From an uncultured Planctomycetaceae bacterium (GTDB taxonomy: Bacteria > Planctomycetota > Planctomycetia > Planctomycetales > Planctomycetaceae): a stretch of DNA of 33,491 nucleotides. Where the stretch lies: positions 1-33,491 of the forward strand of contig CAIQIE010000143.1 in the NCBI GenBank assembly GCA_903871805.1. The letters run 5' to 3'. The stretch's first letter is position 1. Every line of letters begins with the position of its first letter. Below, piece by piece: positions 1-7,602 of the stretch. The position numbers and the translations under genes were made by a program. The notes below the pieces were generated by a model. The model worked only from the letters and a program-made list of their open reading frames with translations, was not told the origin of the DNA and did not search any database.

Positions 1-793
1 CGAACCGACTCTGTCCCGCCGCTTCACCGCGTATGGCAAACCACTCCGGCCCCCGGCTCCGCAAAGCAGAGAATGCAGACCCGACAAGTGACGAATGCCC
101 CAGAATATCCACCAACGGCGTTTTTGTCTTCGATGGCAATCTCAGCGACGGGTGCCGACACACAACTTCTGCGCCCTCGACCTCAAGAAGACTCCGATAA
201 ATCTGATCATCGTGGATATCTGACATGTCAACATGCAGAATCACCAAATCAGGTTTCATCTCATGCAACTGATGCTGAAATCGAAGCTGCGCCAACACGG
301 GACAGTACCCGGGCACACCACCATTCAGCACTTCAAGTTCCCGATTCGTCTCGCGTTCCAGAAATCTCTGAAGCCGAGCCGGAACAGTAGCACCGTCCGG
401 AACCGTGCCTCCAAAAATCAGTTCATCACCCAACATCAGAATACGATAGTGGTCCCCGGTCGCGGCCACCCCGTTCTGTGCGTCCCGACACCCAAATTTA
501 TCCGTTTTTATCTCGATCGGCCTTCCGGGAACAGGCTGGATTATCGCCGTGTGCAGAGGCCGTAACTCATGATGCTGAAACGCAGATTCCTGCAATAAGC
601 CCTGATAAACCATTGCAGACTGGCACGTGACAACTCGTTCAATTCCCTTCCGATCACGCAGCCAAAACTCCCCGCCCAGCAACAATGCTCCCAGCAGCAG
701 CAATGCCGCAAACATTTGGCGAAGAAGTTTTCCGAATCGCTGCCACATGATACTGGTAACTACCTGCACCACCGTGCCCGGTGAAGAGTCCAT
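1..793 (-). CDS. SGNH/GDSL-fold membrane-anchored protein (partial, 3' end outside window)
   Basis: The frame is open from the left edge, so the C-terminus is missing. I chose the ATG at 793. An in-frame ATG at 748 gives a cleaner signal anchor (MWQRFGKLL followed by an Ala/Leu-rich membrane segment), and neither has a strong ribosome binding site. Numbering from 748, residues 12-30 are the membrane segment. Residues ~103-180 follow the SGNH pattern of planctomycete and alginate-acetyltransferase-like proteins: LMLGDELIFGG (block I), then V-P-D and P-A-R-L-Q, then EVLNGGVPGY (block II Gly), then PDLVILHVDMSD (block III). The usual GDS nucleophile motif reads G-D-E (Glu codon at 422-424), and the block III N-D pair reads S-D. 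Family members act on acyl or acetyl groups of exported glycans or lipids. This one may be non-catalytic or chemically altered. The fold call is fairly safe; the function is not known. Confidence 0.72.
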   Translation of the reverse strand, partial: MDSSPGTVVQVVTSIMWQRFGKLLRQMFAALLLLGALLLGGEFWLRDRKGIERVVTCQSAMVYQGLLQESAFQHHELRPLHTAIIQPVPGRPIEIKTDKFGCRDAQNGVAATGDHYRILMLGDELIFGGTVPDGATVPARLQRFLERETNRELEVLNGGVPGYCPVLAQLRFQHQLHEMKPDLVILHVDMSDIHDDQIYRSLLEVEGAEVVCRHPSLRLPSKTKTPLVDILGHSSLVGSAFSALRSRGPEWFAIRGEAAGQSRF

Positions 794-1213
794 TCCTGAC
801 AGGAAACTTCCTGCAACCGAATTCCCCTGATGCTCAGGAGATCATTCACGCGTTTTGCGGTTATCGGCGACAGGAAGAAACTCCAGACGAACACCGGAAC
901 AGCAAAACGCAAACCCAACTGCGGCCGTCAGACCAAAACCATGAGCCCGCTCTTAAACACAAGTTTCCTGCTGCCGCTTTCAATCCCGGAACCTCACAAT
1001 CCTGCGCAACCTCGCAGATTCTACCAGGCTTCCGGGATCTGCCTCAAGAGAGACCCCGAAACTGAACACCCGAACACACCTGCGAGATGGCAGATGTGAA
1101 CGCTCCCTTTTGCATCGCTCTCGCAGAGACAAAAGGCGGCAGTGTCAACGAAAAACGCTCAACTGTCTGTGACAGCCGAGCGTTTTTTGTCAGAAGTATC
1201 AACTAATTGAAGG
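794..1213. other. Intergenic region between the SGNH gene and ndk
   Basis: About 420 bases without a convincing gene. Short frames exist on the plus strand but are Pro/Arg/Gln-rich, overlap each other and show no known domain or ribosome binding site. The only clear structure is the hairpin terminator next to ndk. A promoter for the leftward SGNH gene should lie here, but I see no strong match to consensus boxes. Confidence 0.5.
1151..1187. terminator. Bidirectional intrinsic terminator downstream of ndk
   Basis: The outer arms AAAAACGCTC and GAGCGTTTTT are perfect complements (10 bp). Inside them CTGTC and GACAG form a further 5-bp stem around a TGT loop. On the minus strand the hairpin starts 26 bases after the ndk stop and ends in a T run, so it fits as the ndk terminator. 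The plus strand also ends in a T run. Confidence 0.85.
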
Positions 1214-1681
1214 CTATTCTTCTTCTTTGGCCCAAAGCACAGACGTCAGGATCCCTGGGGCAGAAACCAGCTCGTTCTCTTTGAAATACGTTGCAATTTC
1301 GTTTTTTGCGGCATCAGGGCCGTCACTGCCGTGAATCAGATTCATCTGACGGCTGGCGCCAAGATCGCCACGGATCGTGCCGGGTGCCGATTCGCGAGCA
1401 TTGGTTTTTCCCATCAAAGTTCGCATGACAGTGATGGCTTCCGGACCCTCCACAACCATAGCCACGACCGGTCCAGACGTGATAAATGCCTCGAGTTCAG
1501 GGTAGAACGACTTGCTGACATGCTCAGCATAGTGCTGACGACTTAGATCGGGCGTCACCTGAAGCATCTTCATGCCCACAATGCTGAGCCCCTTGTCTTC
1601 GATCCGAGAGACAATGCGGCCGATCAGCCGACGCTGTACAGCATCGGGCTTGGCAAGAATTAAAGTTCGTTCAAGAGCCAT
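1214..1681 (-). CDS. ndk: Nucleoside diphosphate kinase
   Basis: A cytoplasmic enzyme that moves the gamma-phosphate of ATP onto other (d)NDPs through a phospho-histidine, balancing nucleotide pools. The 155 residues match the usual ~140-155. The N-terminus carries the LAKPDAV segment with Lys11. The active site reads NLIHGSDGPD with catalytic His117, preceded by GTIRGDLG. The start is the ATG at 1681, with AGGA 9 bases upstream; an in-frame TTG six bases earlier lacks support. It lies about 175 bases downstream of carA on the same strand and could be read with it, although no short operon spacing proves that. It is followed by a strong bidirectional terminator. Family assignment is secure. 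Confidence 0.97.
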   Translation of the reverse strand: MALERTLILAKPDAVQRRLIGRIVSRIEDKGLSIVGMKMLQVTPDLSRQHYAEHVSKSFYPELEAFITSGPVVAMVVEGPEAITVMRTLMGKTNARESAPGTIRGDLGASRQMNLIHGSDGPDAAKNEIATYFKENELVSAPGILTSVLWAKEEE

Positions 1682-1858
1682 TAGCAAAAGTCCTGCAAGT
1701 TTTCTTCAGTAGTATCGATTTCGTTCAACCAATAAATTCAGCAGTTAATCACCCCAGAGTGAAGGCACCAACGGATGGAGGCATGTGTCCTTCCACTATT
1801 CCTCCCGGCATCTCCGTCGGAGGACGTCTTCGGGGTTCATGGCCTGATAACGAGCCCT

Positions 1859-2998
1859 TCAGACCATGGCACCTTTCATCAATGCCAGGAACTCGGTAAA
1901 CAGATAATGACTGTCATGCGGCCCCGCCGCAGCTTCCGGGTGGTACTGAACACCAAACACAGGCAGTGTCTTGTGTCGAATCCCCTCGACCGTCTGATCA
2001 TTCAGATTCACGTGAGTGACTTCAATATCGACCGGCAGACTGGCAATGTCGACGGCAAAACCGTGGTTCTGAGAAGTGATTTCCACCTTCCCTGTCCGAC
2101 AGTTCAGGACAGGCTGATTAGCTCCACGATGACCAAAACGCAGCTTGTAGGTTTTCCCTCCAAAGGCCAGCCCCAATAGTTGCAATCCCAGACAAATCCC
2201 GAAGATTGGCTTTTTCCCGATCAGGTTACGGATCGTACTGATCGCATATTCCAGTGGCTCGGGGTCGCCAGGACCGTTCGACAGGAAAACACCATCAGGA
2301 TTTAACGCCAGGATCTCATCAGCCGTAGCCGTACCGGGCACTATGGTCACTCGACAACCGAGGTCGCGAAGATATCTGGCAATATTCCATTTCATCCCAT
2401 AGTCGATGGCGACGACGTGCGGCTGTTCTGTATTGGCAGCGCCAGAAACAAAGTCGCCTGGTCTGCCCAGTTCGCTAAGCGTAGAAACCCATTCATCAGA
2501 CTTTTCGGGCATCACTTCACGAACCAGATCCCGTCCAACCAGCCCCGGAGCCGCCTGAACTTTTCTCAGCAGCGACGCGTCGTCCAGGTCGACCGTGGAG
2601 ATCACACCTTTCATCGCTCCCTGAGTTCGAATCTGACGAACAAGCGACCGTGTGTCGATTCCCTGAATCCCCACAACATGATTACGACGCAAATAACTAT
2701 CAAGACTTTCGTCCGAACGGTAATTGCTGGGAACCTCACACAACTCCCGGACAATAAATCCCTTCAGAAACAGGCCGCGACTTTCCACATCCTCTGCATT
2801 GACGCCATAATTCCCGATCAGGGGATATGTCATCGTCACAATCTGGCCAGTGTAGGACGGATCGGTCAGAATCTCCTGGTAACCCGTCATGCTCGTGTTG
2901 AAGACGACTTCACCATCGACTTCACCATCAGCACCAAACGCTTCCCCGGAATAGACAACGCCATTTGCCAGGGCCAGTTTTGCCGGACGACCAGCCAT
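1859..2998 (-). CDS. carA: Carbamoyl-phosphate synthase small (glutaminase) subunit
   Basis: Hydrolyses glutamine and channels ammonia to the large subunit CarB for carbamoyl phosphate, feeding arginine and pyrimidine synthesis in the cytoplasm. The 379 residues are normal for the family. The N-terminal CPSase small-chain domain spans ~1-150 (NTSMTGYQEI, DPSYTGQIV). The class I glutamine amidotransferase domain spans ~190-375, with NGPGDPEP, nucleophile Cys269 in FGICLGLQLLG, and His353/Glu355 in QYHPEA, so the Cys-His-Glu triad is complete. The ATG at 2998 follows AGGAAGG at good spacing. carB is not next to it in this window, so the two subunits are encoded apart. ndk lies downstream on the same strand. 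Confidence 0.98.
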   Translation of the reverse strand: MAGRPAKLALANGVVYSGEAFGADGEVDGEVVFNTSMTGYQEILTDPSYTGQIVTMTYPLIGNYGVNAEDVESRGLFLKGFIVRELCEVPSNYRSDESLDSYLRRNHVVGIQGIDTRSLVRQIRTQGAMKGVISTVDLDDASLLRKVQAAPGLVGRDLVREVMPEKSDEWVSTLSELGRPGDFVSGAANTEQPHVVAIDYGMKWNIARYLRDLGCRVTIVPGTATADEILALNPDGVFLSNGPGDPEPLEYAISTIRNLIGKKPIFGICLGLQLLGLAFGGKTYKLRFGHRGANQPVLNCRTGKVEITSQNHGFAVDIASLPVDIEVTHVNLNDQTVEGIRHKTLPVFGVQYHPEAAAGPHDSHYLFTEFLALMKGAMV

Positions 2999-3013
2999 AC
3001 TTCACCTTCCTGA

Positions 3014-3735
3014 AAAACAACTTTCGAATGGTGCTTAAAGCCACCAGCCACAGCCAAAAATTCCTCGGACACGTCCAGTCAGACAACATCTGATTCGATT
3101 ATCCGGGGTCAAAAGTCACGACCGCTGCCAGCGTTTTTCCGACACGCCCCCCGGCCAGCCCCAATGCGAGACGATAGCTTCGTACGATCGACAAACATCC
3201 TGACCCGGTTTTGACAAACACCCTGACAGCGTAAAGCGGAAAATCCTTCCGGATCCGAAAACATGTTCCGGAAGATGCTGTCCAAGCTGTGAACTGTGAA
3301 TCACGGGCCTGTCGGTAGTTTTGTGCATCGTGGACCGAAACCTCCGCAGTTTAACGTAAGAATCCCCCGCCAGAAAAACCTGACTGCGAAAAGACCTGGC
3401 ACTTTCGCGAAAATCAGAGGAAAACACGGTCTGTCCCCGGAAGCAGAATTGGCGAGGCCCCGAATCCTGGTATCTGACGCCTATTCATCCGAATTTCCCG
3501 TGCCGGCATAGCCGGGAACCTTGAGTTCGTGCCCTGAATTCGTGACGATCCGACCAGCAGTTTGGTCCAATCCATCACTTGCAACCAAAACCAATCGGGC
3601 GATTACCCGGCAACAGGCCCTATAACCCGCACCGTTCTCGTATCCCAATTGGGTGCATTGGCTGCGAAGTCCCACCGTTTTTATTCGCAGTCTGATCGTT
3701 CCTGAAATTACTCGTTTTTCTGCTGGAGGCTCCCT
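3014..3735. other. Long intergenic region between carA and the SET gene
   Basis: About 720 bases between divergent genes. Short minus-strand frames here have no recognisable domain. One small hairpin is visible around 3495-3518 (CCGGC-ATA-GCCGG, flanked by TTC and GAA). Promoters for carA and the SET gene must lie here. No tRNA, riboswitch or insertion sequence was recognised. Confidence 0.4.
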
Positions 3736-4137
3736 GTGTCACTTACCCCGTCTTCGATGATTGAGGTCAAACGCACTCGTAATAAAGGTCGAGGAGTCTT
3801 CGCAACAGTACTGATACCGGCAAATACCGTTTTTGAACGGGCCCCGCTGCTGATTATACCCGCAAAGGAAGTGCTTGAATGCGAACACGGCGAATTCCTT
3901 TATCATTATGTTTTTGAATACCCCACCGCCAAAAATAAGGTCGCTCTGGCGCTGGGCTTCGGTTCGCTTTACAACCATTCCTACCAGCCCAATGCCTACT
4001 ACGAAGATGTCGGCAGGCAGATCAAGGAATATCGGGCCCTGCGTGACATCCAAAAGGGCGAGGAAATTACGATCAACTACAATGGGACTGACGGTGGAAA
4101 CGATCCATTGTGCTTCGAAGTTGCAGCAGAATCCTGA
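3736..4137 (+). CDS. Stand-alone SET-domain protein (putative lysine methyltransferase)
   Basis: The 133 residues are essentially one SET domain, the SAM-dependent protein-lysine methyltransferase fold. Visible motifs in order are KGRGVFA near residue 18 (cofactor site), LGFGSLYNHSYQPNA near 75-89 (the pseudoknot NHS motif) and RDIQKGEEITINYNG near 103-117 (catalytic Tyr region). There are no pre-SET or post-SET cysteine clusters and no signal peptide, so it should be cytoplasmic. The start is GTG: TGGAGG lies 6 bases upstream of it, while the next in-frame ATG (3757) has no such site. The gene stands alone between long intergenic stretches, so context gives no substrate. Ribosomal or other cytoplasmic protein methylation is a guess from known bacterial and plant relatives. 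Confidence 0.85.
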   Translation: MSLTPSSMIEVKRTRNKGRGVFATVLIPANTVFERAPLLIIPAKEVLECEHGEFLYHYVFEYPTAKNKVALALGFGSLYNHSYQPNAYYEDVGRQIKEYRALRDIQKGEEITINYNGTDGGNDPLCFEVAAES

Positions 4138-4578
4138 TTCGGAGGGGCCATTTGCAAAATCGCCGGAGGCAGCTTCCTTCCAGCCATTTTGTACAGCGGC
4201 AGGCTGGCTTGAATTTCCAGCAGATCCCACCATCCGCCCCTGCGTCTCCCCAACCAGAAAGGGTAGTCAATCCCCCCCGGTGTGTTTTTCCATCCGAAAC
4301 ATGATCAGGATGGAGGGTTTTTGCGGTTTTTCCCCGGTGTCCGGGCGTCGAATGTTGCTCTTTCAGGAAACATATTGCTCGCAGGACGATTTCTGACGTA
4401 GTTTTTGCCGGGGATGTTGCGCTCCGTCACAGTCGGGCAAAATGCCCCCGAGCAGGCTTCAGAACTCCGTACGGGACGCGCAGGTGATTCATCGACACTG
4501 TCCGCACCACGGATTCTCTGAGTCAGAGTCACTTAAAGAGTCTGGCAGGGGTTTCTTAGACGCAGAGTCCAACGCACC
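4138..4578. other. Intergenic region upstream of the HD-GYP/GGDEF gene
   Basis: About 440 bases without a supported gene. It holds a probable terminator for the SET gene. Frames in this stretch are extensions or shadows of neighbouring genes and lack domains. The promoter of the cyclic-di-GMP gene is expected in the last 150 bases, but no clear -35/-10 pair stands out. Confidence 0.4.
4289..4322 (+). terminator. Probable terminator of the SET gene
   Basis: Arms TCCATCC and GGATGGA form a perfect 7-bp stem with a 12-base loop, followed by GGG and five T. It lies about 150 bases after the SET stop codon, which is far but with nothing else in between. Moderate support. Confidence 0.45.
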
Positions 4579-6771
4579 ATGAATCCTGTACGGAGAGCGG
4601 AAGCGAGTACTTCCGCGTTGCAAGGTGAAACCAGCAGTAAGGCATTGGATCCATTCAGGACTTCAATGAATTCGTTTATGCAGACAGACACCAACGGTGT
4701 ACTGATTCGCATGCTTTCTATTGCTGAAGATGCGCGCAGGGATCAAACGTCAACAGGCGAACGCTCTCTGATGCCGCGCGATCTCATCTCTATGGTCCTT
4801 CGCGCAATGCGCATCCGCGACCCCGCAGGACTGCTGCATGGGCAACGAATCGCCGTCATCTCCAGCGGCGTCGCAAACCTGCTGGGATGGACCGACGAAC
4901 AACGCCGACAACTGGAAGTCGCAGCGATCCTCCACGACATCGGCAAACTGGGAATACCCGATCATATCCTTCGCAAGCCGGGTAAACTCAGCAGCGAAGA
5001 ATACGATTTTGTGCTGCAGCATCAGCATGCGGGCGTAAATATGCTGCAGGCTCTGCACACAGACCCCACTGTAATTTCCATGCTGACAACCCTGCATCAC
5101 GACCTTTCCGGCGCAGGTCACCACGTCGAAGGTCACGTGCAGACTGTTGATCTGCCTCTCGGACCCAAAATCCTTGCTGTGGCAGATGCCTATGATTCCC
5201 TGAGTACTTCGAAGCCCTATCGTCGCGGAATGACGCATTCCGAGTGTATCACAGCGATGCAAGAGAAGTCCGGCCAGCGGTTTGATGAAAATGTTATCCG
5301 AACACTGCATCGCTGGTACGAAACAGAGGGAAATACGTTATTCCGGCTGACAGAATCATTCCATGACCCCGAACGACACCCGGAAGTCACCGCAGAACAG
5401 CGAGATGAAGTCGCGATGCTCGCGCAGTTCATTCATCTGCTCTTCCAGTTTCAGCACCTGTACGATGGATACTACATTCTGGACACACGGGAAAACTACT
5501 GCATCTGGAGTGATGGGATGCACGGGATCACTGGCCTTCCCGTGCAAAACGTCCTTCGCCGTACATGGCAGACCTCCGACGTTCTCCTCTCTCCACTAAC
5601 AGAAGAACAGGCGTCTCCACCGGAGCATGACGACACGCTCATTGCTCACGCACTGAAAAACGGACGGCCTCATTTTGGCAGCCGCCTCTGTCGGGTCAGT
5701 GGCACAAGACACTTGAAAGTGGATGTCTACACATTGCCCATCACCGGGCCCGGTAACAAAATCTACGGCGTCGCACAGTTACTCAGAAATCGCAGCGGCG
5801 TACGTAGAAAAAGCAGGGAAATCGTGGAACTGCAGATCGCTGCAACACGCGACCCACTGACTGGTGTCGCCAATCGAGGACAACTCGAAACACAACTTCG
5901 ACATCTCCTCGACGATTTTCAGGTTCAGGAGGGGACACGAAGTCTCAGCACAATCTTCCTTGACGTTGACCACTTTAAGCGGATCAATGATACCCATGGA
6001 CATCAGGTTGGTGACCAGGTGCTTGTCGATCTTGCGAGGCTGCTGCAGCATGAAACATACTCCGCCGAAATCATAGGCAGGTATGGTGGCGAAGAGTTCG
6101 TCATTATCTGCCCCGACACAGATCTGGATGCCGCGGTTCGAAGAGCCGAACGACTGCGTCAGACAATTATGAAAAGTTCGATCGGCGGCACAAGCACTCT
6201 CAGCGTCACTTCCTCCTTCGGCGTTTCCACTGCAAGGTCAGGAGACACGGTGCAAAGTCTTCTGGAACGCGCGGACCACTGCCTCTACAACGCGAAAGCC
6301 ACCGGACGCAACAGAACATGCCGGGAATCTGAACCGGTTCCCGGCTCGCAGGTTGAAGCACCTGCTGCAGAAGACGACAAAACGCAGCTCTCTGAACAGA
6401 ATGGCCTGTATAAATTCTCAGACCGTATTACCGTCAGTACCTCGCTGGAGCTGACCGGTATGAAACTGCGAGCGTTTATTACGGAATATGGAGGTGTTGT
6501 CGTTGATCAGGAAACCGGCAAAATGCAGATTCAACTGGGTACTCCCGGATTCTTCCAGCGCTGGGGAAAGTCTGCAGCCAGACAGCCTGTGGAAATCACA
6601 ATCTCCTTCGAAACAACTCGATTTTCCACTTCGGCCCGCGAAAAGGCACGCATACACCGGGTCGTTACCGTGGATGTAAAATCGCGGGGAAAAGTTCCCA
6701 ACATGGACGTTTTTGCTGCGCGATGCCTGAGTTTGATTCGAGACCTCAAGGCATTCCTCCAGGGAACATAG
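4579..6771 (+). CDS. HD-GYP / GGDEF cyclic-di-GMP protein with degenerate GYP loop
   Basis: The 730 residues carry, in order, an HD-GYP domain (~60-250), a PAS-like sensor stretch (~280-405), a GGDEF domain (~420-580) and an unassigned C-terminal domain (~610-730). No signal peptide or membrane segment is seen. HD-GYP domains hydrolyse cyclic-di-GMP; GGDEF domains make it. The HD metal residues look intact: HDIGKLGIPD at 119, paired His at 173-174 and VADAYD. The loop that should read DGxGYP reads SGAGHH (177-182), so Tyr and Pro are replaced by His. The GGDEF active site is GRYGGEEF (503-507), with DVDHF at 462-466 and FGVS later, consistent with cyclase activity. The RxxD inhibitory site before GGEEF is absent. 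Usual bifunctional proteins put GGDEF first. The C-terminal domain contains a short Trp/Phe-rich stretch and is unknown to me. The start ATG has a weak ribosome binding site. Confidence 0.9.
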   Translation: MNPVRRAEASTSALQGETSSKALDPFRTSMNSFMQTDTNGVLIRMLSIAEDARRDQTSTGERSLMPRDLISMVLRAMRIRDPAGLLHGQRIAVISSGVANLLGWTDEQRRQLEVAAILHDIGKLGIPDHILRKPGKLSSEEYDFVLQHQHAGVNMLQALHTDPTVISMLTTLHHDLSGAGHHVEGHVQTVDLPLGPKILAVADAYDSLSTSKPYRRGMTHSECITAMQEKSGQRFDENVIRTLHRWYETEGNTLFRLTESFHDPERHPEVTAEQRDEVAMLAQFIHLLFQFQHLYDGYYILDTRENYCIWSDGMHGITGLPVQNVLRRTWQTSDVLLSPLTEEQASPPEHDDTLIAHALKNGRPHFGSRLCRVSGTRHLKVDVYTLPITGPGNKIYGVAQLLRNRSGVRRKSREIVELQIAATRDPLTGVANRGQLETQLRHLLDDFQVQEGTRSLSTIFLDVDHFKRINDTHGHQVGDQVLVDLARLLQHETYSAEIIGRYGGEEFVIICPDTDLDAAVRRAERLRQTIMKSSIGGTSTLSVTSSFGVSTARSGDTVQSLLERADHCLYNAKATGRNRTCRESEPVPGSQVEAPAAEDDKTQLSEQNGLYKFSDRITVSTSLELTGMKLRAFITEYGGVVVDQETGKMQIQLGTPGFFQRWGKSAARQPVEITISFETTRFSTSAREKARIHRVVTVDVKSRGKVPNMDVFAARCLSLIRDLKAFLQGT

Positions 6772-7602
6772 CCCAATCCGAAAACTGACAGTGGCCACAT
6801 GTGGCACGCCTCCAGTCAGTTCGACGGGAAGATTGTGTTCCTCGGTGAACGGGCCTATCAGCAACCTCGGTTGCCCCGGACGCAAATGTCCTGTCCATCA
6901 GCACTCCCTCCAGCATTTGACCGCCACCGGTGGTCCGTTCGGGCATTCGTCCAGCTTGTCCCTTCACACACACACACAGAAACTCACCATATCCGCACTC
7001 GTTTACAAAGACACTGCGGCAGGCAAACACTGACCACTGAATCCGCTCTGTAAACCGAGAACCCCGGGCACCGCCATTGCGTGAGTCGTCACCCGGAGGC
7101 CCCTGACAGCCTCGCTAAGCCCAAAAAAATGAACGCCGACTGTCCCCTGAACCCTGATTCCATCTCTGTTTCAGGCCGGCTTCCGGCGGCTCCACATCCA
7201 ATGAGCAGGTTGCAGACATGGAATTCGTAACGCCACACCAAAAACCAATCTGAGAATCCACACATCACGAAATTCAAAACGGTCAAACGACGTGACAAAG
7301 GGAACTGCCCCACACTGTATTGCTCCAGAACCACACCAATTGGCCAAAATACGTGGCTTTTCAGGCACAAGAATTGCCGAACGGATCGATCAGCCTCTGC
7401 TAAGGTCGAAAATCCGTCAGTTTCGCCCAAATAACTGCGGCATTGACCGTCCATTACGTGTTGAAATACACTTACTGGGCTTTAACTTACGCAAAATTCA
7501 CCCGGTTGGGATTAGAATTCGAGTCATCTGCCGTTGTGGCAGCACATTGCCGGACATTCACCGGGGTTTGATGTTCCTTTGAATTCAGGATAGACGCGAG
7601 AC
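6772..7602. other. Long intergenic region upstream of secA
   Basis: About 830 bases. Frames of 80-120 residues exist on both strands but none has a recognisable domain, ribosome binding site or consistent codon use. A (CA)7 tract sits at 6965-6978. The last ~150 bases are more AT-rich and probably carry the secA promoter and leader. No tRNA or structured RNA was recognised. Confidence 0.4.

Noticed and set aside
1800-1824. Hairpin TCCTCC/GGAGGA after carA as a terminator
   Set aside because: Stem is short, loop is 13 bases and no T run follows on the minus strand.
2417-3013. 198-residue plus-strand frame antisense to carA
   Set aside because: Shadow of carA, whose catalytic residues are all present.
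3116-3427. 103-residue minus-strand frame upstream of carA
   Set aside because: No domain, no ribosome binding site, and composition like the surrounding intergenic DNA.
6965-6978. (CA)7 tract as a functional repeat
   Set aside because: Short simple repeat in intergenic DNA with no other structure nearby.
7089-7454. 121-residue minus-strand frame and overlapping plus-strand frame before secA
   Set aside because: Overlapping opposite frames with no motif; treated as non-coding leader DNA.
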